Source: Micractinium sp. NFX-FRZ (lineage: Eukaryota; Chlorophyta; Trebouxiophyceae; Chlorellales; Chlorellaceae). Taken from it: DNA of 64,000 bases. Under the pieces are notes generated by a model that saw only the letters and a program-made list of their open reading frames with translations, ran no database searches and was not told the origin of the DNA. Positions 31,611-44,049 of the stretch are shown here, piece by piece (positions within the stretch are counted from its first letter, which is position 1; each line of letters starts with the position of its first letter). The DNA is taken from positions 34,344 through 98,343 of the forward strand of contig JAPTJF010000218.1 in assembly GCA_029339195.1 (NCBI GenBank), in the 5' to 3' direction. The position numbers were made by a program, and so were the translations under genes.

Positions 31611-32987
31611 CCCGCCGCCTGTGCTCATCTGGACCTTTGCTTGTGCGTGCCCAGCAGCGTCCCTGGAGGGCAGGCGCCCAGGGCCTGGCCTGGCCCCCTG
31701 CCTGCCCAGCCAGCCCTCTCCTGTTTGGGCGCTGGGGCAAACCAATCTCCCGGCCAGCACCAACCCAGCCGGGCCCGCCCCCCACCACTTCTCCCACCAC
31801 TGGAGTGCTGCCCACCCGGGCCCGCCCGCGCGCGCCGCGGCACCAGCATCAACACCCGTCAGTGACCCCGTTTCCCCTTCCCCTATTCCCCTGTTCTTCT
31901 CCCCCTCCCAGCACCAAACACTTGAATGCGCAGCGCTCAGCGAACAGAAGATCGAACGAACCGGCATGCCTCTGCCAGCAGCCCAGCCTGCTCAGCCTGC
32001 CTCAGCCCCGCAGGCACATCACCCCTGGGGCCGCCCCGCCGCTGCCACCCTCTGCCAGCTCCCTCCCATGTACTTGCCTCCACGCTTGCACGCATCCCAA
32101 CAAGGGCCCTTTCACAACTGCTGGCAAAGGCCTTGCTCTGATCGCAAACCTCCCCTTTCCTTCCCACCCGATTTGAATGAATGAATGCTCAGCTGGCACC
32201 CTCCTCCCCGCCAGCCGCCCAGGCTGGCGCATGTATTGTGCGTGTGTCCCTCTCCCTCCCACCCCCCGCCCCGCCCCGACTTTCCTACCTAACTGACTTT
32301 TGTTTCTTGGGTTCGTCTTTTCATTTGCAAGTCCGCCCGTCCCTACACACATTCCTCATCCGTCCTCTTGTTCGATCTCCCTCCCTCCTTTCCCTTCCCT
32401 CCATCCCTCCTATCTGATGCAGCACCTGTCCTGTTTCCTTTCCAGCTTGGATTTGACTGACGTGCCCCCCTCTGTCTACCCTCCTTACTTTGCCAGGTCC
32501 CACCCCGCTGGGCCCCCCTGCCCCTCTCCGCCTGCCCTTTCCAAACCGTCTTGTCGCGTCGTGTGGAACCTTCTCCTCCCTTCCTCAGCGGCTAGCGCCC
32601 CTCCTCCGCCACCTCACCCCCGCTTTGCCCCGCTCAGCTCCCCTAGCATCGTGCCTACCACGTGCTCACTTTACAGCGAAATTTGCAACACACAGGGAGG
32701 TGTAAGAAGATGCATCAACTTGCAACACAATTGCTGAGCAGCAGCAGGCTGCAGCAGCAGGAGAGCAGGAGAGCGGGGCGAGCAGGCTTACGGCAACATG
32801 CCCGCTGGCCTCCCTGCACATATCAGCGTGCGTGCGTGTGCCCCCCGTCAGTAACTCCACCCAGCTCCCTTCGTAACGGTTGCCACGCAAAGCAAGTGCG
32901 TCAGAGAGGCCCCACGGTGCGCCCCCACCGCTTGAGCTCCCCCCTTCACTGCCCAAGTTTGGCGTGGCAGCAGGTGCTCTCCAACTG
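31611..32987. other. Long convergent 3' region of CBM-phosphatase (+) and dienelactone hydrolase (-)
   Basis: This 1.4-kb stretch is strongly pyrimidine-rich on the plus strand, unlike the coding regions. TGTAA at 32701-32705 is the first good plus-strand signal, implying a 3' UTR of about 1.1 kb. TTACA at 32671-32675 is the minus-strand signal for the hydrolase. The two predicted 3' ends cross. No exon is seen. Confidence 0.4.
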
Positions 32988-35958
32988 TCACTGTTTGAGG
33001 TTGGCGTCAAACAGGGAGAACACACGCTCCCACGCCTGGTCACGCGCCTCGTCGTTGGGGGGCTCCGGGAAGCCCATGTGCGCGCGCTTGGCGGCGCCCT
33101 GCGGGGTGTGTGGTGTGCCGGGGGCGGCAGTGAAGAGGCGGTGAGCGGCTGCGGGCGCACAGCAGGGCGGGGCGGGGGGCCACTTTTGGCCGTGCCCGCA
33201 GTCGGGCAGGGTGGGCAAACCAAGCCAGCAAGGGCAGTGCGGGCACATGTGTGCGTGCGCGCACGTGCGGCACAGCTGCATGCATGGCTGCAAGCTGCTG
33301 GACCAGTCCGTCCGTTGAAAGCAGGCGTGACGCCACGGACTCGTCTCCCGCCCTCTCTCCTGCCCCAGCCGTGATGCCACGCACTTATCCCGCCCTCCCT
33401 CCCTGTCCCACCTCCCCCCGGCTCACCTCCTCCCCCACGTTGAGGAATCCGTGGCCGCAGGCGGGGTACACAAACACCTCTGCCTGGCCACCCGCAGCGT
33501 TCACCTTGGCGGCAAAAGCCTTGGCGGACTGCGCAGCAGAGGGGCGGGGGTGGTGGTGGGGCGGATGGGCGCTGGGCAGGGGTTGCATGTGCGAGCATGC
33601 TGTCGAGCGCATCAAAGAGAGGTCTCACATATACTCGTTACCAGGCAGCCTCTACCTGCCCTTCAACTGGATCAAGCCCTTCCTTCCCCTACTCTCCTGC
33701 ACATGCTCCTGCCTGCCCCCCTGGTACCGCACACGCCTCTCTGCCAGGGCTCCCTTCTGTGCACCCCAGTCTAAGCACAGGGTGGCCCCACCTCTGGGTC
33801 GCTGAAGCCGGTCATGCCGTCCAGCTCGCCGTGGTGCATCTGCGTGGGCACCTTGATGCCCTCGGGCTGGCAGATCTCGGGCTAAAGAGGGGGTGGGGGT
33901 GGGGGGCGGGTGGGAGGGGGAGGGAGGGGAAGGGGCACGTCAGAGGCGGTGCCACACTGCAGCGCCGCCGACACCTGTCCTATACTTCCTCTGCCCCGCA
34001 GTTGCCCACCCCGCAGGTCTGGTTGTGCTGCTTGTGTGGCTGGCTCACCCCAGGGATGCCGTAGAAGGAGGCCGCGCAGTCCAGGCCGGCGTGCTGCGCC
34101 GCCGCCAGCGTCAGCGCTCCGCCCATGCAGAAGCCGGTGCAGCCCACCTGCGGTGCAGGGCAGGGAGGGGAGGGTGCACGGGAAGGGGCGGTGAGGGGCG
34201 GTGAGGGGTCGGCAAGACGGATGCCTGCCTTCACCCATCGCCACCAAACGGAACCCAAGTGTGTGTGTGTGGACCGAGCCGTCCCTATGCCGCCCGCTTC
34301 CTGCCCACCTCGGCCTGCCCAGCCCCTCCCCCTGTTGCCCCACCGCCCCACCCCAGCCCCCAGCGCCCACCGCACCCCAGGGCCCCACCTTGGGCGCCCC
34401 CTCCTCCCGCAGGTACTGCACAGCTTCCTTGATCTCCTCCACCGCCTGCTTCCAGTCCAGCTTGGACAGCAGGTGGCTCGCCTCCTCCTTGTCCACCTGG
34501 CATGGAAGGGGGGCGGGACACAGAGTGGGGCCAGGACAGCAGGTTGGGGCCAGGGCAGTAGGTGGGCTGGCCCCCTGCTAGTCAACCAGAGGCTGGAAGG
34601 GGCAGGGGAAACAGAAACGTGCGTGGTGGGCAGCAGGGAAGCAGAGTATGTGGTGAAGTCAGGGGAACAGCGAGGGGTGCCGAGCACGGCAGAGCGCGTG
34701 GTAGGCAGCAGCAGGGGAAGCGAGGCAACACCAGGCCTGCGCCTCTCCTGCCCCGCCTGCTCTGCCTCCTCTCCACACGTCCGGCCCGCCCCCACCCAAT
34801 CTTAAATCTTAATCTTAAAATCACGTGCTCACCCCAATCTTGCCCTTGTAGATGTCGGGCACCAGGCAGCTGCAGGGAGGGAGACAGAAGGTCACAGGTC
34901 AGAGAGGGCCAGGGGCGGTGGTGGCCAGCGCATGCCGTCAGCCAAACCTTGCCTGGCCGGCTGCCGAACCTCTGTCTTACTTAACTTCCCACCACCAGCA
35001 GCCTTGCCTGCCTTCACAGCGCTGGCTGCTGCCTGCACCCCCGCCGGCCCCCCTCACGACCAGCCCCGCAGCTGCTGCTCCCCCCCGGCCACACCCCTCA
35101 CCGGTAGCCCTTCCGGGAGATGTGCAGCGCATGGTCCACCGTGGTGGGGACCTGCACAGGTGGGGCAAGCGTGGCGGCAGGAGGCAGGCGGCAGGCTCGG
35201 CACAGGAGCGCCCCCTCCCCCTGCTCCCCACGCGCACAACACTGCCCTGCAACCTTTGGCACTGCCCACTGTGTGCCGTTTTTGCATGGTTGCACACGCA
35301 TCGACTCGAGCGCACCGCCTCACACAGAGGAGCCGTCATGCTGCATGATTCCAGTGCAGAACGATGGGTGCGGGCTGCCAGCACCGCCACACGCCATTGC
35401 TCCACCTCTGCATTACAAGCAGGCCGCTGCAGCTCACCACGCCCCACCACTCCTGCAGCACGATGACCGCCGGCTTGCCGACGTCGCCGCACACGTAGCC
35501 GGGCAGGCCCGCCCCAAAGGTGACCCGCGCCATCTCCCCGGGGAACACATGGCCCTTCACCAGGGAGGGGAGGGGGAGGGAGGGGGACGAATGAAGTGTC
35601 GACGGCATGATCGGGGGCGGGGGCAAACCAGGCTGCAGAAGTGAGTGATCCTCAGAACTGGCCTGGCGCCGCCGCCCAGCCGCCACCCTCCCCAGCATGT
35701 CGTGTGTGTTTCCGGTGGAGGCGGTGACGAAAGCCCCAGCCAACCTGTGGCGCCTTCACCCCGCCCCACACACCCCTGCCCCCGTACCTTCACCGCCTGC
35801 GCTGACATGGCTCTTGCTGCAAGGAGAGGGGAGCAGGTGTTGGCAGTGGGCAGAGAGTAGCCATGCAGGGCAAAGGGCATGGCTTGCCAGCAAAACTGGC
35901 CGCCACCTGCCGGCGGGGCACCAGGCGGCGGGGCGCCGCCGCCAGTGCTGCCGGCCAT
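32988..35958 (-). CDS. Dienelactone hydrolase family protein (carboxymethylenebutenolidase-like)
   Basis: Nine exons, 35958-35788, 35554-35438, 35151-35102, 34869-34833, 34496-34389, 34147-34049, 33881-33792, 33528-33427 and 33098-32988, give 294 residues in phase. The family has an alpha/beta-hydrolase fold with a Cys-Asp-His triad. Visible are VIVLQEWWGV (oxyanion side), GYRCLVPDIYKGKIG, the nucleophile elbow GCTGFCMGGA with Cys168, an Asp in HHGELDGMTG near 214, and His in ACGHGFLN near 249. The C-terminal stretch AWERVFSLFDANL is typical. In bacteria the enzyme opens dienelactone in chlorocatechol breakdown; in algae and plants the natural substrate is unknown. The first 50 residues are Gly/Pro/Ala-rich and may target an organelle; MSAQAVK at about 51 is an alternative start close to the normal family N-terminus. 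It is divergent from the amino-acid permease gene. Confidence 0.9.
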
Positions 35959-36797
35959 TCTTTGTCCTTTGATTGCGTCACATGTGAGGCCGCATTTGAT
36001 CGCAGTGTGCGCTCACAGTGCTGGACAGCGAGTAGGCCGGGCGATCTGCGAGCTTGCGAACTGACCTGCCAATTGCCTAGGGTGTGGGGTGCGTAGCAGA
36101 GTGGTGGCCGCTCTCGAGAGCATGGGGTGCAAGCAAGGTATGATGGCACCGCCTAATTGTGGCTGCAGCGCTTTCTTTTCATCATTGTGCCAGGTTGGCA
36201 CCCGCCATCAGAATCATCAATCTGCATCTTGCCCTCCACCCAAGCTTCCTCCACTCCAATCAGTTGACAGCGCCTCGGGGAGTGTACGCCTGAGTAGGTG
36301 CGCTGCACGACAATTGCCCCCTTCGCGAAACTCGAGCCGTGGCTTGCGGGGAGGCTGCGTAGCTGCTCATATAACACGTTGATACTTTCTGGACACTGCT
36401 AAAGAGCGCCACTGCGGTCTGTCGGCCATCTCGCCGGTGGCGGCTGCTTGAAGCGTCGCTACTCTCAAGCTTTCTCTGCGTGTTTCCACTGTCTATTGCC
36501 TCTGCAAAGTGGTTCTGCCGTGACAGATACGCCTGCCGACAGCCCCGTGCTCCCACATGAGCTGTCCGGCCCTTTCATGCCTCTTGTTCACGTGCAAGCT
36601 CCTGCCCATATGTGTCCTGTTCCACATGCCAGCATGCCGCTCCAAACGAGCATGTGGCAGCGCAGATGCACAACGCACACTGCAGCCCCGGTACGCTGCC
36701 GCCGCTGCCTGGCCCTTCCCCTGGGCTGCCTTGTAGGGTTCAGAGGCCGACAGCCAGCCTCCCCTGCCTTTGCTGCTGCCTGCCCTGCAGTGTCGCC
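35959..36797. promoter_or_regulatory. Divergent promoter region, dienelactone hydrolase (-) / permease (+)
   Basis: This 839-base gap lies between two divergent starts. It is less GC-rich than its surroundings. No exon, TATA box or repeat is convincing. Confidence 0.35.
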
Positions 36798-39700
36798 ATG
36801 CCGCGGGGAGCAGTTCGGGAGGCGACAGTCCACCTGGAGAAGCAGCAGCATGCCGACGATGAGACGCGCCTCAGGCAAGCCAGCCGGGCACCCAGCCAGC
36901 CAGCACGAGGACTGGCCTTGCCGCTGCTATGCACCGCGGCTGAGCCGCGGCCTGCTGACGGCCCCTGACGCAAATCGCGGTTTGTGTGTCCTTGTGGCAT
37001 CGGCTTGCGATGCCCATCCCCCGACTCCCCGTCACATGTCATGCGCTGCCCAACCCTGGCTCTCGCCCGCCCCGCACCCTCTGCACCCCACCCACCCTCC
37101 ATTGCGTGTGTTGATTGGCGCAGGCAGCTGGGGTACAAGCAGGAGCTGCGGCGCGAGCTCAACCTGATGAGGAACTTTGCCGTCAGCTTTGGCCTGCTCT
37201 CCATGCTCACGGGTGGGTGGGTGGGTGGGCGGGCGGGCGAATGGGTGGGTGGGCCACTGAAATGAACAAGGAATGGTGGTGGGTGAGGGAGTGCTCAGCA
37301 AGGTGCCTGCCCTGCATGCTCTCCATGCTCACGGCTGGGTGTGCGAGGCGCAGCGGCAGGCAGCGGCAGGCACAGCGGTGCCGCTGCTGTGAACCGCCTC
37401 CTCTTCGTACTGCCCCTGCTCCTGCTACGGTGTGCCCGGTGCCGTGCTGTGCTGTGCCGTGCCGTGCTGTGCTGCTCTGCAGAGCTTGTGCCCCAGCCCC
37501 CGCTTCTCCCTCTGTGTCTCACAACCACGCTCCTCCCCTGAACATCTGTTTGCACTGCAGGCCTGGGAGGCTTCTACTACTATGGTGAGCAGCCGGGGGG
37601 GCGGGGAGGACATGAAACGAGGCCTGGGGGCAGTGAAGTGGAGCAGCAAGCAAGGCATGAGAGGCAGGGGTGGTCAGGATGCCAGGGCATGAGACACGGG
37701 ATGCCAGGCTGCTGGCGGCAGCTGGGCCTGGTGCTGCGGCTGCGCTCGCTCACAAGCATCCCCCCTGTGTCCCTGCTGCCTGCAGGCTTCACCTGTGAGC
37801 ACTTCAAGCGTGGGGATTTGAGCAGGGATGCGGGGAGCACCACTGGGGCGGGACAGGGTGGCACGCTGTGCCGCCACGCACTCGGCGGCGTGCATGCAGC
37901 AGCCACTCGCCAGCACCCCGGGCAGAGGCAGCAGCTGGGTGGCCTGTGCACCTGAAGCAGCAGCTCTGGCAGATCGACAGCCTGGCCACCTGGGTCTGCT
38001 GCTGGTGGCAGCTTCTGGACAGGACCGCCCACCCCCTGCCCGCCCGCTCACATGCCCACCCGCCTCTCTCTGTGTGTGCAGACGGCGGACCCGTGGCCTG
38101 CGTGTGGGGCTGGGTGCTCATTGTGAGCATGACCCTCACTGTGGCCCTGCCCATGGCCGAGATCTGCTCGTCCCTGCCCACCACGGGAGGCGTCTACTAC
38201 TGGTGGGGGGGTGGGTGCGGGGGTGAGGTGGGGTGGGAAGGGGGGAGAGCGCGGAGGCACGTGGGCAGGACGGGCTGCATGCGGGGGGACTGGATGCGCA
38301 GGGGAGGAGCCCGCGTTGTGAGGGCGGGCAGGCAAGTGCATTGTGGCGCTGGCTGGCTGCTGTGCAGGCAGAGCCCCAGGGGGCCTGTTCTAGCTGCTGC
38401 CACACCCTGCTGCCTGACTGTCCCTGCTGCCTGCCCGTTCGTTGGGCGCAGGGCGGGCGTGCTGGGCGGCAAGAACGGCCCCCTCATGTCCTGGATCTGC
38501 GGCTGGCTCAACCTCATCGGACAGGTCAGCCTGCCTGTGCTCTACAATCCGCCTCGGTGGACGGCGGGGGCAGCACAGTGCACCGGCACGGCGGCATGCA
38601 TGCAGCCCCTGCCCGGAGGAACTCGTGCGTCAAACGAGCGGCGACGCACCGGTGCAGTGCAGTGGGGGATGTTGTTTTGCCCCGACATGCAGCCCCCCTC
38701 CCCCGCCCCACCCCTGGCGGGCGCGGAGTGGACAGCCGTCCGTGCACTGCACGTTCAAGCAATGCAACGTCCAGGCATCGGCCGACACGTGTCTTGCCTG
38801 CTGTGCGGCTGCAGGTGGGCATCACGGCGGGCGTGGAGTGGACCGTGGTGCGCTACCTGGAGTACCTCATCAACATGTTCCGCCCCGCTGACGACCCCTT
38901 TGTCTTCAACGACGGCACGATCGAGGGGCGAGTCAGGTTCTGGGCCGTCTACTCGGGTGCGCGTGCTGGCTGGGGGGGGGGGGGGGGGGTCGGTGGGAGC
39001 AGTCGTGGGGCCCTGGGGCAAGCCTGGGGGAGGCGGCCTCGTTAGGGGGGCCATTTGTGTGAGGACTTGACGAGCAAGCCGCACAGCTGCACTGTGTCCG
39101 CCCCCAGAGCCGTGCTCCTTGTACCCGTCGCTTACATTCTATACTCTTGGGCCCGCTCTCATCCACCCCACTTCAATCCCCTGCTGCAGGCTTCATCGTG
39201 CTGCACGGCGTGTTCAACGCCATCAGCGTGCGCCTGCTCGGCTTCCTCTCCATCCTCTCCGTCGCCTTCCACGTCATTGGAACGCTGGTCATCGTCATCG
39301 GTGAGCCAGGATAAGAATGGGGCACGTGCTGGCGGCCACAAGCTGCGCCCTTGCGTGCGGCTGGCAAGGCTGGCATGGCGTGCTCACCGCCTGCCTGTGT
39401 GGTGACCGATGACACCCTGCCTGTGTTGTGTGCACCCCCCCTGCCTGCAGGCCTGCCCGTGATCGCCACCAGCCACCAGGCCGCCTCCTGGGTGTTTGGC
39501 CACTTTGAGGTGAGGAGGCCAGGCTTTGCCTTCAGACAGCTGGTACCCCATTTTGAAGCAAATCAGGGGGGTTGGACATGAAGCAGCTGGCTGTCCTATC
39601 CAACACCCCCGTGCTGCCCGACCTGCACAGACCCCAGCTTGGCACCGCCGCCAGGGGCGCTGAGCTGCACAAACCCCGGCCCTGACCCCTCCCTCACCCA

Positions 39701-42700
39701 CCCCTGGCACGCCTGCACTGCAGAACTATGGCAACCAGGTGGAGGTGATGGGCGAGGGGTACACCACCGGAGTGACCAGCAACTTCTTCTCCTTCCTCCT
39801 GGCGCTGCTGCTCTCACAGTGGGCCATGGTGGGTGGGGCCAGGGGGCGGGCGGGGGCATGTGCCGGGGGCGGTCAAAGGGGTTCTGCCGTGGGCCGATCA
39901 AAGGGCACAAGCAAAGGGAGTGTCACGGACAGGGGGGTGGGCTGCAGGTTGCACACCGGCTGGGATAGGCAGGCAGGCAGGCGGGGGTGCACTGCCCGCC
40001 TGCTGCTTGGCCGCTGCTTGCTGCGCCCTGCTGTGCACTCCGCACCTTTAAGACTCGCACCTCACGCGCGCATCCTGCATTGCTGTGCTGCCCCACACCC
40101 GCCCTGCTGCAGGTTGGCTACGACAGCAGCGCACACATTGCTGAGGAGACGAAGAATGCTGCCGTGGCGGGGCCGGCGGGCCTCATCATGGCCATCATCG
40201 GCTCGTTCATCTGCGGTGGGTGGGCAGGGAGGGCATGCAGGTTCTGCGTCTGCTGCCAATGAGGCTGCATGCGGCAGTATGTTGTGGAGCGTGTGCGGAG
40301 TGTGATAACTGTGGCCCGTCACGCGGGCTGGATGTCCCTGCTGCCCCTCACTTCCTACGCAGTCGTGCTTCGCACTTGGCACGCTCCCGCGGTTTCAACC
40401 ACAGTCTGCGGTTGTGCCCCTCCCCCCCGCCCCACAGGCTGGATGTGCCTACTGTTTTTCAACAACAGTCTGCGGTTGCGCCCCCTCCCTCCCTCCCGCC
40501 CCCGCAGGCTGGATGTTCCTCCTCTCCCTCACCTTCTCCATGCAGTCCCCCGCCGACGGCGTGCTGGGCAGCCAGGCCATCTTCATGTCCGTCTTCTCCT
40601 CACGCTACGGCACATACAGGGGGGCAGCCATCTTCCAGGGTGAGTGAGCCCTGGCCGCCTGTCTCCTTGCACCGCGTCCTTTGCGGTTGAATGTTCTAAC
40701 ATGGCAGCCGGTAGGCACGAGGGGCACGGGTTTGTTGCGGCAGCAAGGCAGCGTCGTCAGCGCGCACGGCACTCTTCTCCAACCACCACCCATCCTCTCT
40801 GGCCCCTCCCCCGTCCGTCCCCATGCGCTGCAGGCATCGTGTTCATTGCCTCCAACTTTTGCGGCATCTTCTGCGTCACCTCCAACTCGTGAGTGGGCCT
40901 TACCCCACGGTGTGGCCTGCCGGCTGGTGGCGCGGTGGCTGGTGGCGCTGAGCTGGCGGTGGGTGTGGTGTGTCGCGATGCCGTCATGGGGGGCGGTCAC
41001 CCCTCTCCTCCCCTCACCACCTCACCCCCTCCCTGCCTCTGCCCCTCCCGCCTGCAGCCGCATGCTCTACGCGTTTGCCCGCGACCACGGCGTGCTGGGC
41101 AGCCGCTGGTGGAAGCAGGTGGGGAGGGCGGGCGGGCGGGGGACTGGGCGTGAGCGGATGCAGCGGCGGGGGTGCGTGGGTGCGTGGGTGGGCCGCCGCC
41201 GCTGGACTGACAAGTCTCTTGCCTCCCGCTTGCCTCTCCTCTCGCCTCCCACACCTCTCCTTCCCCCGGCCTGCGTGCCCCGCAGGTGAACCAGAAGACG
41301 GGCACCCCCATCAACAGCATCATCGCCATGTGGTGAGTGAGGCAGGCAGGCAGGCAGGCTTGCAAGCTGCTGGGCCCGCTCTGCCAGTCTGGGCTCACCG
41401 TGCCGCAACACGACCTGCACTCGTGTTTGCCAGCCCCCCCCAGCACGCCCCGCCCCCCCAACATCCCCTTTCCCTCCCCCTTGCCTCCCTCCCCCCTGTC
41501 CCCCTCCCCCCCTGCAGCCTGGCCGCCATCCTCATCGGCCTCACCATGCTGGGCACACCCGTGGCCTTCATCGCCATCTCCTCCATCGGTGGGTGGGCGC
41601 CGGGGTGCAGGGGCGGGCAGGTGGGCCCACACACAGCTGGCGGGGGCAGGGTGCAGAGACAGGGGTTTTCTGGCAGGCGGGCTGAGGGAGTCTGGCTGCA
41701 CGGTTTTGGCTGGCCGGTGCTCCCGCCTCGTGCTCTGTGCTCCCCAACCCACATGCCACGCTCCCCAACCCTGAACCCTTGCTCCCGTCCTCTGCCCTCT
41801 GCCCCCGCCCCTCCCCCCGCCTTGCAGGCATCATCGGCCTGGAGTGCTCCTACATCCTCCCCATCTTCCTGCGCCTCACCGTGGCCCGCAAGTGGTTCAA
41901 GAAGGGTGAGCACCCCGGCCCCGCATGCCCACCGCCTGCCCTACCTTGAGGCCCCTGGGCAAGCATGCCCACCGCCTGCCTTGCCCACATGCCTGCCTGT
42001 ACTGCTGCACGACCTGCCGGCCTGCATGTACCGCGGGCGGCGGCAGCAGGGGATGCACAGCACAACGTGTCGGCCGGCCAGTTGTGCTGTGCTCAGGCAG
42101 CGGCCTTGCCTGCCCGCTGCTCACCCCCCATGAGCCCCACGTGCCCCCTCGTCTTCTCACGCCTCTTTGCCCCCCATCACACCACCCTTCACCGCCCCCC
42201 CTGCAGGCCCCTTCCACCTGGGCCGCTTCTCCATCGTCATTGGCTGGATCGGTGTCGTATGGGGCTGCTTCATCTCCGTGGTACTCGTCCTGCCCACCTA
42301 CTACCCCGTGACCAAGGACAACATGGTAGGTTGGGCAGGCGGGCGGGGCGGGCAGGGTGGCGGGAGTCACGGCAACAGGAGCCAAAATGGGCGGGAGTCG
42401 GGGGGCACTGTGGAGGCCTGGGGGGCGACGTGCATAGGGCCAGCAAGTGCGGCATGGTGGGTTGTGGTGTGAGCGGCCACAACTTGGCCTCGTGACCCTC
42501 CCTCCCACACCACCTCTTGGACCCACCCCTGCTTCCCGCTCCCCCCTGCGCTCCCCGGCTGCCCGTGCAGAACTACGCCATCCTCATGCTGGGGGGCACC
42601 ATCCTGCTGGCCATGGTCGCATGGGTCGTGTCGGTGAGCGCGTGTGTGTGTGGGCGGGCGGGGGCTGGAACAGGGGTGGTGGAGTCAAGTCGGGGGCAGG

Positions 42701-43022
42701 TCTGGGTCCATCCAGAAGCGCTGGCGGCAGACGGCTGGAGGGCACGCAAGTGTGCCGGCTGGGCCCGCCTCAGGCCCCCTGCCCGCCAGGCTGGCCCTCG
42801 TCGACCCCCACCACCTCACCTTGTTCCCCCTCCCCGCAGGCGCGCACCTGGTTCAAGGGCCCCGTGCGCAACGTGGACGATGGGCACAAGACGGAGACGC
42901 TGGCGGAGGCGGCCATGCGGGGGGAGCTGGACGAGAGCGAGTCGGCGTTTGGCAACGAGAGCGGGGAGGCGACGCCCCCCAAGGAAGAGCTCGAGCCCGC
43001 CAAGCAGTTTGTGGTGGCGTGA
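36798..43022 (+). CDS. Amino acid / GABA permease, APC superfamily (BAT1-like)
   Basis: Twenty exons keep frame from ATG 36798 to TGA 43022 and give 573 residues. Their ends are 36874, 37212, 37584, 37794, 38202, 38524, 38956, 39300, 39509, 39828, 40215, 40639, 40888, 41118, 41332, 41588, 41905, 42325, 42633 and 43022. The protein is a 12-span secondary transporter of the amino acid-polyamine-organocation superfamily. The N-terminus DETRLRQLGYKQELRREL and the early GGPVACVWGW, MAEICSSLPTTGGVYYW and WICGWLNLIGQ match plant BAT1/GABP-type permeases. YDSSAHIAEETKNA marks the substrate region between spans, and the acidic tail ELDESESAFGNESGEA is cytoplasmic. Substrate (GABA, Glu, Ala, Lys) and membrane are not decidable here. 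Intron 1 has a GC donor. Exon 4 (37786-37794) is nine bases long and restores the family motif FTYGGPV. Confidence 0.93.
38972..38989. repeat. G homopolymer of about 18 bases
   Basis: A run of roughly 18 guanines lies in the permease intron after the exon ending at 38956. It has no coding effect. The exact length may be uncertain in the assembly, and the run could form a quadruplex on the coding strand. Confidence 0.7.
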
Positions 43023-44049
43023 AGGGAGGGCCCGCTCTGAGAGCGAGACCTGCCGCCGCCGGCGCGGCAGCCGCCGTGAAGAAGGGCCTGAGGGCCCTGC
43101 AGCCAGCCAGCTGCATCAGCCTGAGGATCTTCAGGGCCTGAGAGGTGAGGGCCTGAGAGCCCCGCAGCTGCCTGCCGGCACCGCCTGCCAAGCCAGGTCC
43201 CCCTGAGCCCACTGCCCTTCACTGCTTGTTTTTTCGAAGGCATCAAAACTCAACAACCCAGTCAAGTCTGCATCACTGCACTCTGCTGCAGCCCTGCACC
43301 AATTCGACCCTGTGCTCATCTCCCCCAATTTTCGCACCCATTCGCTAGCACATGCACCCTGTCCCCCAACCTTTCTCCTCGAGCAATTGCGCACCGCCGC
43401 CGGCCCAAATTTGCGCCCACCACCGCCCCAACACATGCACACACTAGGCACTGCACTCCACCCTGCCATCCCAACATGTGCACTCCCTGCTTTGGTTCCC
43501 AATGCCCTTCGTTGGTTTTCAGTGACGCCCACCAACCCAACTCAACCCGCCGACGTCCAACACCCCCCAACCCCTCCACGACCACCCTGCTGCCGGCGCT
43601 GCCCGCCCACGCAACTGTTTGCAAGCCCAAGCCCCTCTTTTTCTCCAGCGGTCACGTGCGTCATTCTGCTGCTGCACGGACTCCCTCTTCAGTCATTTGA
43701 TGTCGATTGGAAGGATAGTAAGCAAGTACAGCAGGATGCTCTCGGGAGCACACCAAGTCAGCTGGTCGCGGCACGGCAGAGGGACACCAACATGACAGTG
43801 TTTCATTTGCTACGGTAGAAAGTTGCACGGCGCTTTGCGACTGCATAGGGTGGGATTGTGTTCGTGCGCTCGCGTGCTGTCCAGGTGTGGCGTGTCACTG
43901 CCTCCCCGCAACAGTGGCCGCGAACTGCCGCTGCCGCCCACGTGGCGGCATGGCACCGCGCCACTCTGCCAACACATGCATGGGTGGCTCAGGCTTGCGT
44001 TACGAACGGCTCCCGCTCTTCTCATCGCCTAGGACACGCGTGGGCAGCG
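43023..44049. other. Spacer between permease and THUMPD1 genes
   Basis: Both flanking genes read right, so this holds the permease 3' UTR and the next promoter. From 43260 to 43640 it is pyrimidine-rich. No convincing TGTAA or exon is seen. Confidence 0.35.

Noticed and set aside
39963..39985. GCAGGCAGGCAGG-type runs here and at several other introns
   Set aside because: Four-base simple repeats (GGCA) are scattered in introns and lack the spacers of a CRISPR array. They are background in this genome.
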